From contig JAGVGT010000038.1 of NCBI GenBank assembly GCA_020056965.1, positions 1 to 60,745 of the forward strand: a stretch of 60,745 bases of DNA. Direction: 5' to 3'. Positions 25,595 to 34,681 of this stretch are shown here, piece after piece (within the stretch, counting starts at the first letter, position 1; the number at the start of each line of letters is the position of its first letter). The stretch comes from Deltaproteobacteria bacterium (GTDB lineage Bacteria; Desulfobacterota; Desulfobulbia; Desulfobulbales; JAGXFP01). Made by a program: the position numbers and the translations under genes. The notes beneath the pieces were generated by a model, which saw only the letters and a list, made by a program, of their open reading frames with translations, did no database searches and was not told the origin of the DNA.

Positions 25595-26707
25595 ATGAAA
25601 ACAACCGGCAACGATTACCTACGCATCTGGGCCGAACAACTGGTCATGGAACATCGGCGCATCTGCTGGCAGCACCGGGTGATCATGACCACCCCGCTGG
25701 TTGAGATCGGTGAGGCCTCAGGTTACTGGGGGAAGTGGTGGCCGAGCCGGCGGACCATTGTCATCTCCGCCCGCCTGGTCCGCCAACACCCGTGGGAGGT
25801 GGTGCTCAATGTCTTCCGTCATGAGATGGCCCACCAACTGGTCAGTCAGACCCACGGAGCGGCCCCCGCCCACGGCGACTTCTTTGCCACGGCCTGCGAA
25901 CAATTGGGGGTGCCGCCCGAATATCGTAGCGCCGGCGGCGCCCTGCCGGACAGCCACCCTTTACCCGATCCCCTGAACCACGACCGGCCCCGGGCCCTGC
26001 TGGAAAAGGTCCGCAAACTCCTGGCCCTTTCCGAATCGGCCAACGAGCATGAAGCCCTGCTGGCCATGCGCAAAGCCCGCGAACTGCTCGACCAGCATCG
26101 GTTACCCCTGCCGGGGGAACAAAGTGAGTACTGCTCGCTGGTCATCAACCTCGGGCGGCGCATGGTTTCCAGCCACCACCGGGCCATCGCCTCAATCCTG
26201 ATGGATCACTTCCAGGTGGAGGTGGTGCTGGCCTCCACCTATGACGCCGCCGTCTGCGATACCTTCAAGTGCCTCGACCTCATCGGCCGCCCCGGCCAGG
26301 TCAAGGTTGCCGAATACATCTTCCATTTTCTGGAAAACCGACTGGTGCGGCTCTGGGAAAATCAGCGCCGTCTCCGGCCCGGCGGCGGGCGGACCGCTGC
26401 TAATTCCTACCGGCTTGGGGTTTTAAAGGGTTTCCGGGAAAAACTGGCCGGGGAAAGAAAGGGCGCGGCAGGCCGCAGACCAACGGAAGCAGTAAACTCT
26501 ATGGAGATTCTGCCGGTTCGCATGGGTGACCCGGAGCGGGACCGGTTCCTCTCCTGCCGTTACCCTAGGCTCCGCAGCAGCCGGGGCCGAAGTGTCGCCG
26601 TGGACCATGCCCATTACCAGGCCGGCCAAGAAGAAGGGCGCCGGCTGGAACTGCGGGCCGGTCTGGAACGGAGCCGGGTTGCAGCCCCTCTGTCCCTGCC
26701 GACCTGA
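25595..26707 (+). CDS. SprT-like metalloprotease domain fused to DUF2786
   Basis: 370 residues. The N-terminal part carries the zinc motif HEMAH (His76, Glu77, His80) and a third ligand candidate His93 in HGDFF, typical of SprT-like proteins. From about 128 a DUF2786 segment follows (LLEKVRKLLALSESANEHEALLAMRKARELL is its hallmark helical pair). The rest is basic (GKFREKLAGERKGA region and later arginine-rich parts). DUF2786 proteins occur in plasmid and phage settings as well as chromosomes; SprT domains in eukaryotes cleave DNA-protein crosslinks. A DNA-linked protease role is a reasonable but unproven guess. It is flanked by unrelated genes. Confidence 0.85.
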   Translation: MKTTGNDYLRIWAEQLVMEHRRICWQHRVIMTTPLVEIGEASGYWGKWWPSRRTIVISARLVRQHPWEVVLNVFRHEMAHQLVSQTHGAAPAHGDFFATACEQLGVPPEYRSAGGALPDSHPLPDPLNHDRPRALLEKVRKLLALSESANEHEALLAMRKARELLDQHRLPLPGEQSEYCSLVINLGRRMVSSHHRAIASILMDHFQVEVVLASTYDAAVCDTFKCLDLIGRPGQVKVAEYIFHFLENRLVRLWENQRRLRPGGGRTAANSYRLGVLKGFREKLAGERKGAAGRRPTEAVNSMEILPVRMGDPERDRFLSCRYPRLRSSRGRSVAVDHAHYQAGQEEGRRLELRAGLERSRVAAPLSLPT

Positions 26708-26842
26708 CCAGGAAGTAAGGGCGGGCGAATCAGCTGGTGTCTACAAACATGAAAACCTTTCGACCAGCTCATCGGCCCAAAGCTCTAACCAAACACCAAA
26801 ACGGCCTCCTGGGGCAGGGTCGCCAAGCCCAGCCCAGCCCAT

Positions 26843-27931
26843 TTATAGGCTCTGGAGGACGGTGCGCAGGCTGGTCCGCCGGTCGGTGATCCCCAGTTTT
26901 TTGCGAATGTTGTCGCGGTGGAACTCGACGGTCCGGGGCGAGAGGTTCAGCAACTCGGCGATGTCCTTACTGGCCTTGCCCTGCCGGATCAGGTTGGCGA
27001 CCTGTAGTTCGGCCGGGGTCAGGTCGGTGTCCCCGGAAAAGAGCCGGAGCATGGCCGGGGAGGCAATCTTTTCCAGGTTGGACCGGACGATTTCCACGCA
27101 TTCCCGCTGGCCGGCGGTAAGCTCGGTGGCCGCCAGTCTCTCCAAAAAGGGCTCGGTCAGCTCCTTGATATTCATGACCAGCATCTCGTCCACCTCGCGC
27201 CGACCTGCCGGTGGCTCCTCCGGGCCGGAAGCCAGGTTCTTGAGCAGCACCTTCATGGCGATGCCAGACTCGACTAATTCAGCCGACTGCTGGTCGAGTA
27301 GTTCACCCTTTTCCCGCAGGTCGGACTGGGCCATGTCCAAGGCGGCGGTGCGCTCGTCGAGCAGCTGCTGCAGACGGTTTCTGGCCGCAGCCAGCTGCAG
27401 GTTGGCGGTGACCAGCTCAGTTTCCGTTCGCCACTTGGTGGCCAGGGCAGCGGCAAACTGGCGGATTTCCGGGGGCCGCAGGGGTTTCTGCAGGTAGAGC
27501 AATTTATCGGCCGGTCGCACCTCGGCGGCGATCTGGGCCGGATCCACATCGGAAAAGGCCGTCATGATCAGGATGTTAATCATATCGTCCAGTTCCCGGA
27601 TGCGGCTGGCAGTCCAGAGCCCGTCCCGTCCCGGCGGCATGCGCATGTCGAGAAAAACCATGGCAAAGCGGCGATCACTTTCCACCGAGGCCGCCACTGC
27701 CGCCACCGCCGCCTCACCCTGGCGACAGAAACTCAATTCATAAAGGGCGTCGCCCCCGATCAAATCGCTGGTCGCAAAGAGGGTCGCCGCCAGGCTGCGC
27801 AAGCCGTCGCGCACCAGACGACGATCACCTTCCGGGGCCAGAACCTGACGAATGGCCTGGTGGATGTTCTCCTCGTCGTCCACCACCAAGATGCGCGGCC
27901 GGTGGATTTCCAGATGGGCTGTTTCGTTCAT
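26843..27931 (-). CDS. Response regulator with LuxR-type DNA-binding domain
   Basis: 362 residues. The receiver starts RILVVDDEENIH with acceptor Asp95 (VFLDMRMPPG); the region between is longer than usual, with an insertion of about 35 residues. A long coiled coil (about 165-215) and a helical linker lead to a C-terminal LuxR helix-turn-helix (LTPAELQVANLIRQGKASKDIAELL, then SPRTVEFHRDNIRKKLG). It should act as a transcription factor. Its ATG overlaps the stop of the kinase gene (ATGA), so the kinase is surely its partner. The target genes are not evident. Confidence 0.93.
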   Translation of the reverse strand: MNETAHLEIHRPRILVVDDEENIHQAIRQVLAPEGDRRLVRDGLRSLAATLFATSDLIGGDALYELSFCRQGEAAVAAVAASVESDRRFAMVFLDMRMPPGRDGLWTASRIRELDDMINILIMTAFSDVDPAQIAAEVRPADKLLYLQKPLRPPEIRQFAAALATKWRTETELVTANLQLAAARNRLQQLLDERTAALDMAQSDLREKGELLDQQSAELVESGIAMKVLLKNLASGPEEPPAGRREVDEMLVMNIKELTEPFLERLAATELTAGQRECVEIVRSNLEKIASPAMLRLFSGDTDLTPAELQVANLIRQGKASKDIAELLNLSPRTVEFHRDNIRKKLGITDRRTSLRTVLQSL

Positions 27932-29889
27932 GACCGGGATGGCTCCATGGTTTGGCCCCCACCGCGGGGAATCAACAAATGCATCACTGAACCGCGGCCA
28001 AGCCCGGCACTTTCCGCAAAAAGCCGCCCGTGCATGGTGGCGATGGTGTTGGCGCACCAGTGCAGGCCAATCCCGGAACTGTCGTGCTCTTTGGTGGTAT
28101 AGCCACGTTCAAAAAGGCGACCCAAGTCACCCTGCGCGATACCGCAACCGTTGTCGCTGACCGTGACGTGCACCAGACCCGGGTAGGCGATCTCATCGAT
28201 TTCGGCCCGGATTTCGATGCGGCCATTACTCCGCTCACTTAGCAGAATCGCCTCGATGGCGTTGCTGATCAGGTTGGTGAAGATGTGCAGCAGGGCGTGG
28301 CGCCGCCCGTTCACCGGCCCGACCTCGGCCAAGGACGGATCGATCACCAGTTCGAGGCCGCTGTAATAATTAAGACTCAGAAGTGCCCCCGCCTCGCGGA
28401 GCAGGTTGTTCAGGTCAACCGGTTCACTGCGCCGATCGCGGCCGGCAAATTTTTCCTGCTCGGCCAAAATCTTTTCAATGGCGGCGACACCGGCGTCCAT
28501 CCCCTTTAAACGAACGGCGGCATCCCCCATCACCCCAACTATATAGTCCACCGATTCCTTGAGATATCGAGCCAGCATCTCCCGCCGCTCAGGAGGAACC
28601 TCATCCCCAGCCAGCTCCCGACCGGCCATCTTCATCTGTTCCAGGGGCAAGTCGCGAAACTCCTCGCGGAGCAGGTCGAGATGGGCGGTGATCGGGGTCA
28701 TGGCATTGCGCAGACTGTGCATAACCCGGGAGGCGACCTCGGTCATCCCCGAGTAATAAGACTGCTCCACCAGTTGCCGCCGCGCCGTGGCCAATCGTTC
28801 CACCATGGAATCAAACTCCCTGGCCAGCACCCCCAGTTCGTTTGGGGAACGCAAGACACCGGAGATTTGACCGGCGTGGCTTTCGCTGCTGCGCAGAGAG
28901 ACAGCGTGCCTGGTCAGCAGACTGAGAGGTTTCAAAACAGACATTTTGATCGCCTCCCGCAAGACGACGACGATCATGAGTCCGGCGGTGAGCAAGGCAA
29001 GCAGGGCGCCGTTCAAAACGTCCCGGCCCATGGTGGTGATCGGCATGGGCAACACTCCCTTCAGCAGCAGGGTGTGACGGCCGAAAAGATCGGGAAAATC
29101 GGCCAGACATTCAAGACGATCACCACCCAGTTTGCGGACCAGAACCGGCCGCTCCGGGCCGATCGCAACCAAGGCAGCCACTTCGGCATTTGTAAGTTTC
29201 TCACCACCCTCAAAACCGCAGGAGTTGAGCAGACATTTCTCGCCTAGATGATCATGGGGCGGTTCACAGTCGCATCCCCCCAATTCCAGAAGGACCCCGG
29301 TTTGTCGGGCCAGGGCCAGCAACCGTTCTTTATCCAGAAAGTACCCGGCCAGACAGGAACCGACGACCTCACCGCTCTCACTCGCCCGGGTAACTTGGTA
29401 GGAGGCAACCACTACCACCCCCAGCTTGCTGCGCAACAGTCCGGCCGAGTTGCGGATTACGGGCGAGGAGCCATTGCCGGCCTGGCCGGTAGCGCCCAGG
29501 ATTGCCGCCTCAACCCCGGCGGATTGGCTAACCCCGGAGATATTATTCCCCCAAACCACTAACCCGCGACGATCCAGCAGATAGCAGAAATCCAGCCGGC
29601 TGATTGAGAGTTCGGCCGCCAACTGGGTCGATTTTTCCGGGCTAATCCGGCCGGCGCTGAGAATAGAGGCCAGGTCCGCCCGGGCTGCCCAATCCTGGCC
29701 CAGATGGTCGAGGTGCTGGATCTCCCGGTCAAGGCTGACCAGGCTTCGTTTCATCTCCAGTTCAGCGTTGGCCTGGTCGATTTGCCGGTATCGAGGAAAG
29801 ACGACAAAACGCTGCACGGCATGATCCAAACCGGCAAAAATGGCGATCACTACCAGCAGAATCAGGGTTATTTGTTTTTGCAGAGACAT
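27928..29889 (-). CDS. Sensor histidine kinase with CHASE4-like, cysteine-rich periplasmic domain
   Basis: 653 residues. Membrane segments at about 7-22 and 292-311 enclose a large periplasmic domain that opens like CHASE4 (FPRYRQIDQANAELEMKRSL). Within it, residues 206-224 hold four cysteines and two histidines (CDCEPPHDHLGEKC...C), suggesting a metal site or disulfides. HAMP follows, then His391 in MHSLRNAMTPI and an ATPase domain (GCGIAQGDL, SSGIGLHWCANTIA). The transmitter has the HSLRN form found in a separate kinase subgroup from the cluster at 13-19 kb. It is coupled to the LuxR-type regulator downstream. Confidence 0.92.
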   Translation of the reverse strand: MSLQKQITLILLVVIAIFAGLDHAVQRFVVFPRYRQIDQANAELEMKRSLVSLDREIQHLDHLGQDWAARADLASILSAGRISPEKSTQLAAELSISRLDFCYLLDRRGLVVWGNNISGVSQSAGVEAAILGATGQAGNGSSPVIRNSAGLLRSKLGVVVVASYQVTRASESGEVVGSCLAGYFLDKERLLALARQTGVLLELGGCDCEPPHDHLGEKCLLNSCGFEGGEKLTNAEVAALVAIGPERPVLVRKLGGDRLECLADFPDLFGRHTLLLKGVLPMPITTMGRDVLNGALLALLTAGLMIVVVLREAIKMSVLKPLSLLTRHAVSLRSSESHAGQISGVLRSPNELGVLAREFDSMVERLATARRQLVEQSYYSGMTEVASRVMHSLRNAMTPITAHLDLLREEFRDLPLEQMKMAGRELAGDEVPPERREMLARYLKESVDYIVGVMGDAAVRLKGMDAGVAAIEKILAEQEKFAGRDRRSEPVDLNNLLREAGALLSLNYYSGLELVIDPSLAEVGPVNGRRHALLHIFTNLISNAIEAILLSERSNGRIEIRAEIDEIAYPGLVHVTVSDNGCGIAQGDLGRLFERGYTTKEHDSSGIGLHWCANTIATMHGRLFAESAGLGRGSVMHLLIPRGGGQTMEPSRS

Positions 29890-30079
29890 TGTGGCGATCG
29901 AACCTTATTTCCCGGAAAGGATGCTTCAAGACAGCAGGGCCTGTTGCCTCGGAGCGTCAGGGGTAACAGTGGACACACTGTAAACTTTTGATTATCGTCA
30001 TAACACTCTTTCAGCAAGAGGATTCAACGCATTTCGGCATAAACCCTTCTATAAACGCTGCCCAAAGAATCAGAATGCC

Positions 30080-30778
30080 ATGACCTCCAAGAATTACGGC
30101 CGCCTCCTGCTGATCCTGTTGGCCTTGATTGCCTTCGGCCTCTTCCGTCACTACCAGCTGGGCGGCTATCTTACCCTCGACTATCTAAAGGGTTCCCAGG
30201 CCCGGTTTAGCGAACTCTACCAGGCGCACCGTTTTTTGATGGTGGCCGGCTACATGCTGATCTACATCGTCGTCACCGCCCTGTCCCTGCCGGGAGCGGT
30301 GGTCATGACCCTGGCCGGGGGCGGGCTTTTCGGCTTCTGGACCGCCACCATCGCCATCTCATTTGCCAGCAGCATTGGCGCCACCCTGGCCTGCGGGGTC
30401 TCCCGTTTCATTCTCCGCGACTGGGTGGCCCGCCGCTTCGGCGAAAGGCTGGCCGCCATTGACCAGGGCATCGAGAAGGAGGGGGCTTTCTATCTATTTA
30501 CCCTGCGGCTGATCCCCATCTTCCCCTTCTTCGTGATCAACCTGCTCATGGGTTTGACCAAACTGCGGCTCACCACCTATTTTTGGGTCTCCCAGCTGGG
30601 GATGTTGCCGGCCACCATGGTGTTCGTCAATGCCGGCCGCGAATTGGCCAGCATCAATACCCCAAGTGATGTAATATCGCCGGGCCTGCTGCTCTCCTTC
30701 GCCCTGCTGGGCCTCTTTCCTATTACGGCCAAGAAGCTGCTGGGACTATACCGCCGGAAATTCCCGCCAACCGCTTAG
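30080..30778 (+). CDS. TVP38/TMEM64 family membrane protein (DedA superfamily)
   Basis: 232 residues with about six hydrophobic segments. The VTT-domain blocks are present: LSLPGAVVMTLAGGGLFG, GATLACGVSRFILRDWV and FTLRLIPIFPFFVINLLMG. Proteins of this superfamily are lipid scramblases or transporters in the inner membrane; some move undecaprenyl phosphate or phosphatidylethanolamine. The precise substrate here is unknown. It is a single gene between a leftward kinase and a leftward cupin gene. Confidence 0.93.
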   Translation: MTSKNYGRLLLILLALIAFGLFRHYQLGGYLTLDYLKGSQARFSELYQAHRFLMVAGYMLIYIVVTALSLPGAVVMTLAGGGLFGFWTATIAISFASSIGATLACGVSRFILRDWVARRFGERLAAIDQGIEKEGAFYLFTLRLIPIFPFFVINLLMGLTKLRLTTYFWVSQLGMLPATMVFVNAGRELASINTPSDVISPGLLLSFALLGLFPITAKKLLGLYRRKFPPTA

Positions 30779-30882
30779 GCAACCGACAACCATGCCTGAA
30801 TAAGACTCATGGCATCAGTCCTGGGCGACAGAGCTTCTGTCGGCTAGGATCCGGTTCGGTCTAAACGTCCCTCATTTCATTT

Positions 30883-31425
30883 TCACTGTTGATCCCGGTG
30901 TCCTTCCCGGAGCAAGGAGTGTTTGCCGGTGGCGACATCCAGATCGTAGATGTTGAAGTTGGTGCGGATGTCGAAGCCCTCGTAGTGAACCGCAAAGTTC
31001 AGTGAGGCTGAACCCTGCTCCCCGCTGACGATCCGGTGGAAGACATTAGTGGGCCAGACCAGCATACAGGGATAATCGTAGACCACCGCCCCCGCCCCAT
31101 CCTCAAGTCGGTTGGGATAGACCCTGAAACTTTCCGTCCTGCCGTGGCTGGCGGAGTATAGATCGACATGCCGCACCCCCTGCAAGACCAGCAGATTGTC
31201 ATCCTGGTGCGGGTGCATGTACCAGGGGCGGGCCACGTCACCCACCGGTCCAGGCGAGACTGCGCCGCCCTCGTGGATAACCCGGTCGATGGCACTGATC
31301 CTGGGGATGGCGGCCACCGGCACGAAATCGAAACGGACTCCGGCCGTGCGCCGAAAGGGGGTCAAGGGAATGATCCGGTAGAGGCCCGGAACCTCCTGGA
31401 ATATTTCGTAGTTACCTGCCGTCAT
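30883..31425 (-). CDS. Cupin-fold protein of unknown function
   Basis: 180 residues. A double-stranded beta-helix motif is visible at 67-92 (PWYMHPHQDDNLLVLQG), with His71 and His73 as likely metal ligands, and a second motif later with WPTNVFHRIVSG. The acidic ligand usually found after the two histidines is replaced by an aspartate pair. It could be a metal-dependent isomerase, dioxygenase or a sugar-binding protein; the sequence does not decide. It is a monocistronic unit next to a PilZ gene reading the other way. Confidence 0.7.
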   Translation of the reverse strand: MTAGNYEIFQEVPGLYRIIPLTPFRRTAGVRFDFVPVAAIPRISAIDRVIHEGGAVSPGPVGDVARPWYMHPHQDDNLLVLQGVRHVDLYSASHGRTESFRVYPNRLEDGAGAVVYDYPCMLVWPTNVFHRIVSGEQGSASLNFAVHYEGFDIRTNFNIYDLDVATGKHSLLREGHRDQQ

Positions 31426-31643
31426 CCGCTGCTCCTCTTAGAGATGTACATCACCTTGACGTCCCCCCAAAGGGCATCGACTACCATTTGCGTGATCAGA
31501 TGAGGACAATCCCAAAGGGAAAGGTATTGTCCGGTAGCGGCAAAGATGCGATAATTATTGAAAGATCACGCCAAGTTAATTTATATGCAGTCAAGATGCG
31601 GCCGCAATACCTGCCGGATCATCCAGCGACAAGCGAGAACAGT

Positions 31644-32096
31644 ATGGCCGACGAGAAATCATGGAACAACATCCCCTCCCTGAACCTGGAGATGGATAAC
31701 GATTACGAGGACCGGATCAAATCCAAGGAGGGCCGCCGTCACGAGCGCACCGATGCAATGGCGCTGAAAAAACTCCTGCCCGGCAACCTGACCAGGCTGC
31801 CGGTCCGGGTAGGCACGGTCGCCAAGGGGGTGTTCGACGGGCTGATTCTCGACCTCAGCGCCAGCGGCATGCGGATCAGGATTCCCAAGGCCCTCAACAA
31901 GGGGGAGCAGGTCAAGGTCGGCTTCATTATCAACCAGAGAACCATCATGGCCAAGGCCACCACCCGCTGGGTCAGCATCAAACAGACTTTCTGCGACGTC
32001 GGTCTGCAGTTCGAGGATCTGCCCCCGGCCGATGGAGAACTGATCTCCCAGTTGACCTCGGCCTCCATGCTTAGCCAGGTCGGTAATATCAAATAA
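31644..32096 (+). CDS. Small PilZ domain protein
   Basis: 150 residues. A single PilZ domain has the arginine motif RRHER (31-35) and DLSASG (from Asp70), with a closing VGLQFEDLPPAD typical of these domains. No YcgR-type N-terminal domain is present, unlike the two PilZ proteins near 24 kb. The start is uncertain: the frame is open back to 31488, but the ATG at 31644 gives the usual short acidic leader. It should bind c-di-GMP. It converges on the TPR protein gene. Confidence 0.82.
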   Translation: MADEKSWNNIPSLNLEMDNDYEDRIKSKEGRRHERTDAMALKKLLPGNLTRLPVRVGTVAKGVFDGLILDLSASGMRIRIPKALNKGEQVKVGFIINQRTIMAKATTRWVSIKQTFCDVGLQFEDLPPADGELISQLTSASMLSQVGNIK

Positions 32097-32109
32097 CCGC
32101 CCTCGGCGA

Positions 32110-33006
32110 TTACCACTTACCCTTGGCCTTCAACCACAGTTCCGCCTTGCCGTTGCCCAGACTCGCGGCCTTGCGGATTTCGGCCATTCCAGCCTGTTTC
32201 TCGCCGGTTTCCCGAAGGATCTGCCCCCGCTGGAAATAGGCCTCGCCAATCTTGGGATTCATCTTGATGACCCGGTCCAGATCGGCCAGGGCCAGACTGA
32301 AATTATTGAGCTTGCGATAAGCAATGGCCCGCTGCAGATAGTTGTCACTGGTGGGTTTCGCCTCCAGAACCCGGGAAAACGATCCCACGGCGGCGGCGAA
32401 TTCGCCACTGCGCATCTGCTCATGGCCTCTCTCCAAGGCCCCCCAGGCCTCGACCACCTCGGCCGCCTTTTGATAATCGCGATTGACCGCCACCAGGTCG
32501 TTTTGGATGGCTGCCATTTGGTTCTTGAGCTGGTCGATTTTCTCCAGACCTTCCTGGTTGACCTGGTCCAGCCGGGCCATCTCCTCCTGCTTTTTGTCGG
32601 TGCCGGCAATCCCGTCGAGCAGACGGATTACCTCGTCGGGATCAGCCTGAATCCGGGCCGTCAGGGTGTAGGTTTTGCCGTCCCAGCTCTCATCGAGAAT
32701 CTCGGTCTTAACGATGCCCCCACTTAATGAGGTGACCTCGTCACGGGTCAGCTGCATATCGACTACCTGGGTGGTTGATTCGATGTAGGTGCCCAATCGC
32801 TCCAGTAACAGCTGCTTGACCTGGAGCAAGGAGATGGCCCGGCAGCTCAGCTTGCTGTCGGCCTCTCCGGCGTCATAACGGTACTGCTCCTCGAAGACCA
32901 TCATCGCGGCCCGGGACGGATGGCTGGTAATAAGTTGAGCAAACAGCACGGCGAGCCCCATGGCCAGGATGGTTCTCCCACGGGTTCCCAAACTTTTTCG
33001 GGACAT
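32110..33006 (-). CDS. Exported coiled-coil and TPR protein
   Basis: 298 residues. A signal peptide (hydrophobic 13-28, cleavage near SRA at 31-33) precedes a domain with regularly spaced charged strands (EVTSLSGGIVKTEILDESWDGKTYTLTARI), which resembles outer-membrane-lipoprotein or LPP20-like domains. A coiled coil (about 125-165) and three TPR-like helix pairs (about 178-290; AAAVGSFSRVLEAKP, ALADLDRVIKMNP) follow. It would be periplasmic and act as a scaffold. The ATG at 33006 follows AGAGGAAGAG. It is downstream of the TolC-like gene with about 117 bases between and may share its transcript. Confidence 0.82.
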   Translation of the reverse strand: MSRKSLGTRGRTILAMGLAVLFAQLITSHPSRAAMMVFEEQYRYDAGEADSKLSCRAISLLQVKQLLLERLGTYIESTTQVVDMQLTRDEVTSLSGGIVKTEILDESWDGKTYTLTARIQADPDEVIRLLDGIAGTDKKQEEMARLDQVNQEGLEKIDQLKNQMAAIQNDLVAVNRDYQKAAEVVEAWGALERGHEQMRSGEFAAAVGSFSRVLEAKPTSDNYLQRAIAYRKLNNFSLALADLDRVIKMNPKIGEAYFQRGQILRETGEKQAGMAEIRKAASLGNGKAELWLKAKGKW

Positions 33007-33123
33007 AGAATCTCTTCCTCTGATTATGGGGTGGCCGGCGCCAAGGCCCATCGGGATAAATCTCCAGCCCCGGCTGGCCAGCCAGAACCACCAGGAAACG
33101 GCGAACCGTAATTGAACTATGGC

Positions 33124-34374
33124 TTACAATCCTTCGGTGGTTCTGAGAATTCGAAAGTGATTGTCGAAAACCGCGCTCTTGGCGGCCGCCAGGTTGGAAC
33201 GGGCGCGGGAGAGACCGGCGATGGCGCTGAGCAGGTTGGCCTCGGTCTCCAAGCCTTCGTCATAGGCCAGTTTGGTGATCCGCAGATTTTCCTCGGCTTG
33301 GCCAATTCCCCCTTCAGCCGCCGCCACGTTGTTCACCGCCACTTGAAAGTCCTGGAAGAGGTTACGCAACTCGGTGATCAACTCGTCCTGCAGTTCGGTC
33401 AGGTCATGGCGCACCGTCCGGGCTTGCAGTCCGGCCTTGGCCGTTCGCGCCTTCCGGGCATAGCCGTCGAAAAGATTAAAGGAGACCACCAACTGATTGC
33501 GAAATTCATCCAGGGTGTTGTCGCCCAGACCGGCGAGGAGATTGTCTTCATAGCGACGATAGCTGCCGGTGATATCGACCCGGGGGTATTGGGAGGCCAT
33601 CTCGATTCCGATCTGTTCATCGGCCGCCGCCGCCTGCCTCGCCAGGACCAGCAACTCACTGCGGTTGGTCAAGAGCTGATTTTCAAGATACTCACAGGCG
33701 GCCAGCCCGGGCAGCTCGGCAAACTCGCCGAAGGTCAACTCGTCACGATTAACCTCGGAGCCGATCTCCCGGATCAGCAGCCGCCAGTCCCGGTCGACCT
33801 CGGCCTCGGCTTTCTTTAGGGTGATGCCGGCGTTGTCAAGATCGACCTGGAATTTCAAGAGATCATTCTTCCTGATCAGCCCGACCTGAAAGCGGTTTTC
33901 ACCGTCGCGAAAGACCTTTTCCAGGTTACTGTACGAGTCCTGGGCCACCTGCAGGTTGGCCCGGGCGGCAAAGATGGCGAGATAACGCTGGGCCACCCGC
34001 AACCGGATGTCCTGCTTGATGGCGGCCAGCCGACCGGCCTCGGCCTCGGCCTGCCAGTGGATCGCCCGCAGGTCGTAACGGTCGCGCCAGCCGGAGAAGA
34101 CGTTCCAGCGAACGGCCCCGTAGACTACGTTGTTCTCGCGGTTTTCGGTCAGGGTGTCGTCATCGAGAAGGTTGGCGGTATAGGAGACATCCACCGAGGG
34201 ATAGTAAGGACTGCGGGCAACAATCTGATCCTGCCTGACTTTTTCCAGGTTCTCACGGTATTTCTCGACCACCCGCCGATTGGCCACGGCCAATTCCTGA
34301 AGATCGGCAAGCCCCGCCCCCAGACAATCGGCGGCCAAGAGCAGGAAGAGCAACAGGAACTTGAGGGTTTTCAT
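33124..34374 (-). CDS. TolC family outer membrane channel protein
   Basis: 416 residues, slightly shorter than typical TolC. A signal peptide (MKTLKFLLLFLLLAADCLG) leads to two alternating TolC-type repeats of long coiled-coil helices and short strands, e.g. NRRVVEKYRENLEKVRQD, ARSPYYPSVDVSYTA and VAQRYLAIFAARANLQVAQDSY, then PRVDITGSYRRYED in the second half. Such trimers form the exit duct for efflux pumps or type I secretion. No inner membrane pump gene is adjacent. The ATG at 34374 has AAAGGAG nine bases before it. Confidence 0.9.
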   Translation of the reverse strand: MKTLKFLLLFLLLAADCLGAGLADLQELAVANRRVVEKYRENLEKVRQDQIVARSPYYPSVDVSYTANLLDDDTLTENRENNVVYGAVRWNVFSGWRDRYDLRAIHWQAEAEAGRLAAIKQDIRLRVAQRYLAIFAARANLQVAQDSYSNLEKVFRDGENRFQVGLIRKNDLLKFQVDLDNAGITLKKAEAEVDRDWRLLIREIGSEVNRDELTFGEFAELPGLAACEYLENQLLTNRSELLVLARQAAAADEQIGIEMASQYPRVDITGSYRRYEDNLLAGLGDNTLDEFRNQLVVSFNLFDGYARKARTAKAGLQARTVRHDLTELQDELITELRNLFQDFQVAVNNVAAAEGGIGQAEENLRITKLAYDEGLETEANLLSAIAGLSRARSNLAAAKSAVFDNHFRILRTTEGL

Positions 34375-34622
34375 CGGGAAGACTCCTTTGGGGGCCGATA
34401 ACAGAGATCTGACCAAATGAAGTATATTCGTGGGTGATGATTTGTCAACGCGGGATTAGTTGGAGCGGCGCTGCGTTGATCATCTCTTCCCAACAGACAT
34501 CGCAAAGTAAACTGACGGTTAAGAATAGCCGCCACAATCCATAACTTCTGGACAATTCGCCCAACTCGACTTTCTCTCGTTGACCAAGGCTGGCAAGGCA
34601 CAAGGCACCGGGCCGGTCGCCA
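34375..34622. other. Intergenic region upstream of the TolC-like gene
   Basis: Together with the following terminator this makes a gene-free stretch of about 300 bases between leuB and the TolC-like gene, both read leftward. It should hold the promoter for the latter. I see no repeat or clear operator. Confidence 0.45.
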
Positions 34623-34655
34623 CAAAAAAAATAGGGCCGGGAATATCCCCGGCCC
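34623..34655 (-). terminator. Rho-independent terminator after leuB
   Basis: On the reverse strand, arms GGGCCGGG and CCCGGCCC with a short GATATT loop are followed by TATTTTTTTTG. It lies 27 bases after the leuB stop. Confidence 0.9.
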
Positions 34656-34681
34656 GGCAAGGCCTACCGCCTTATCCCGCC

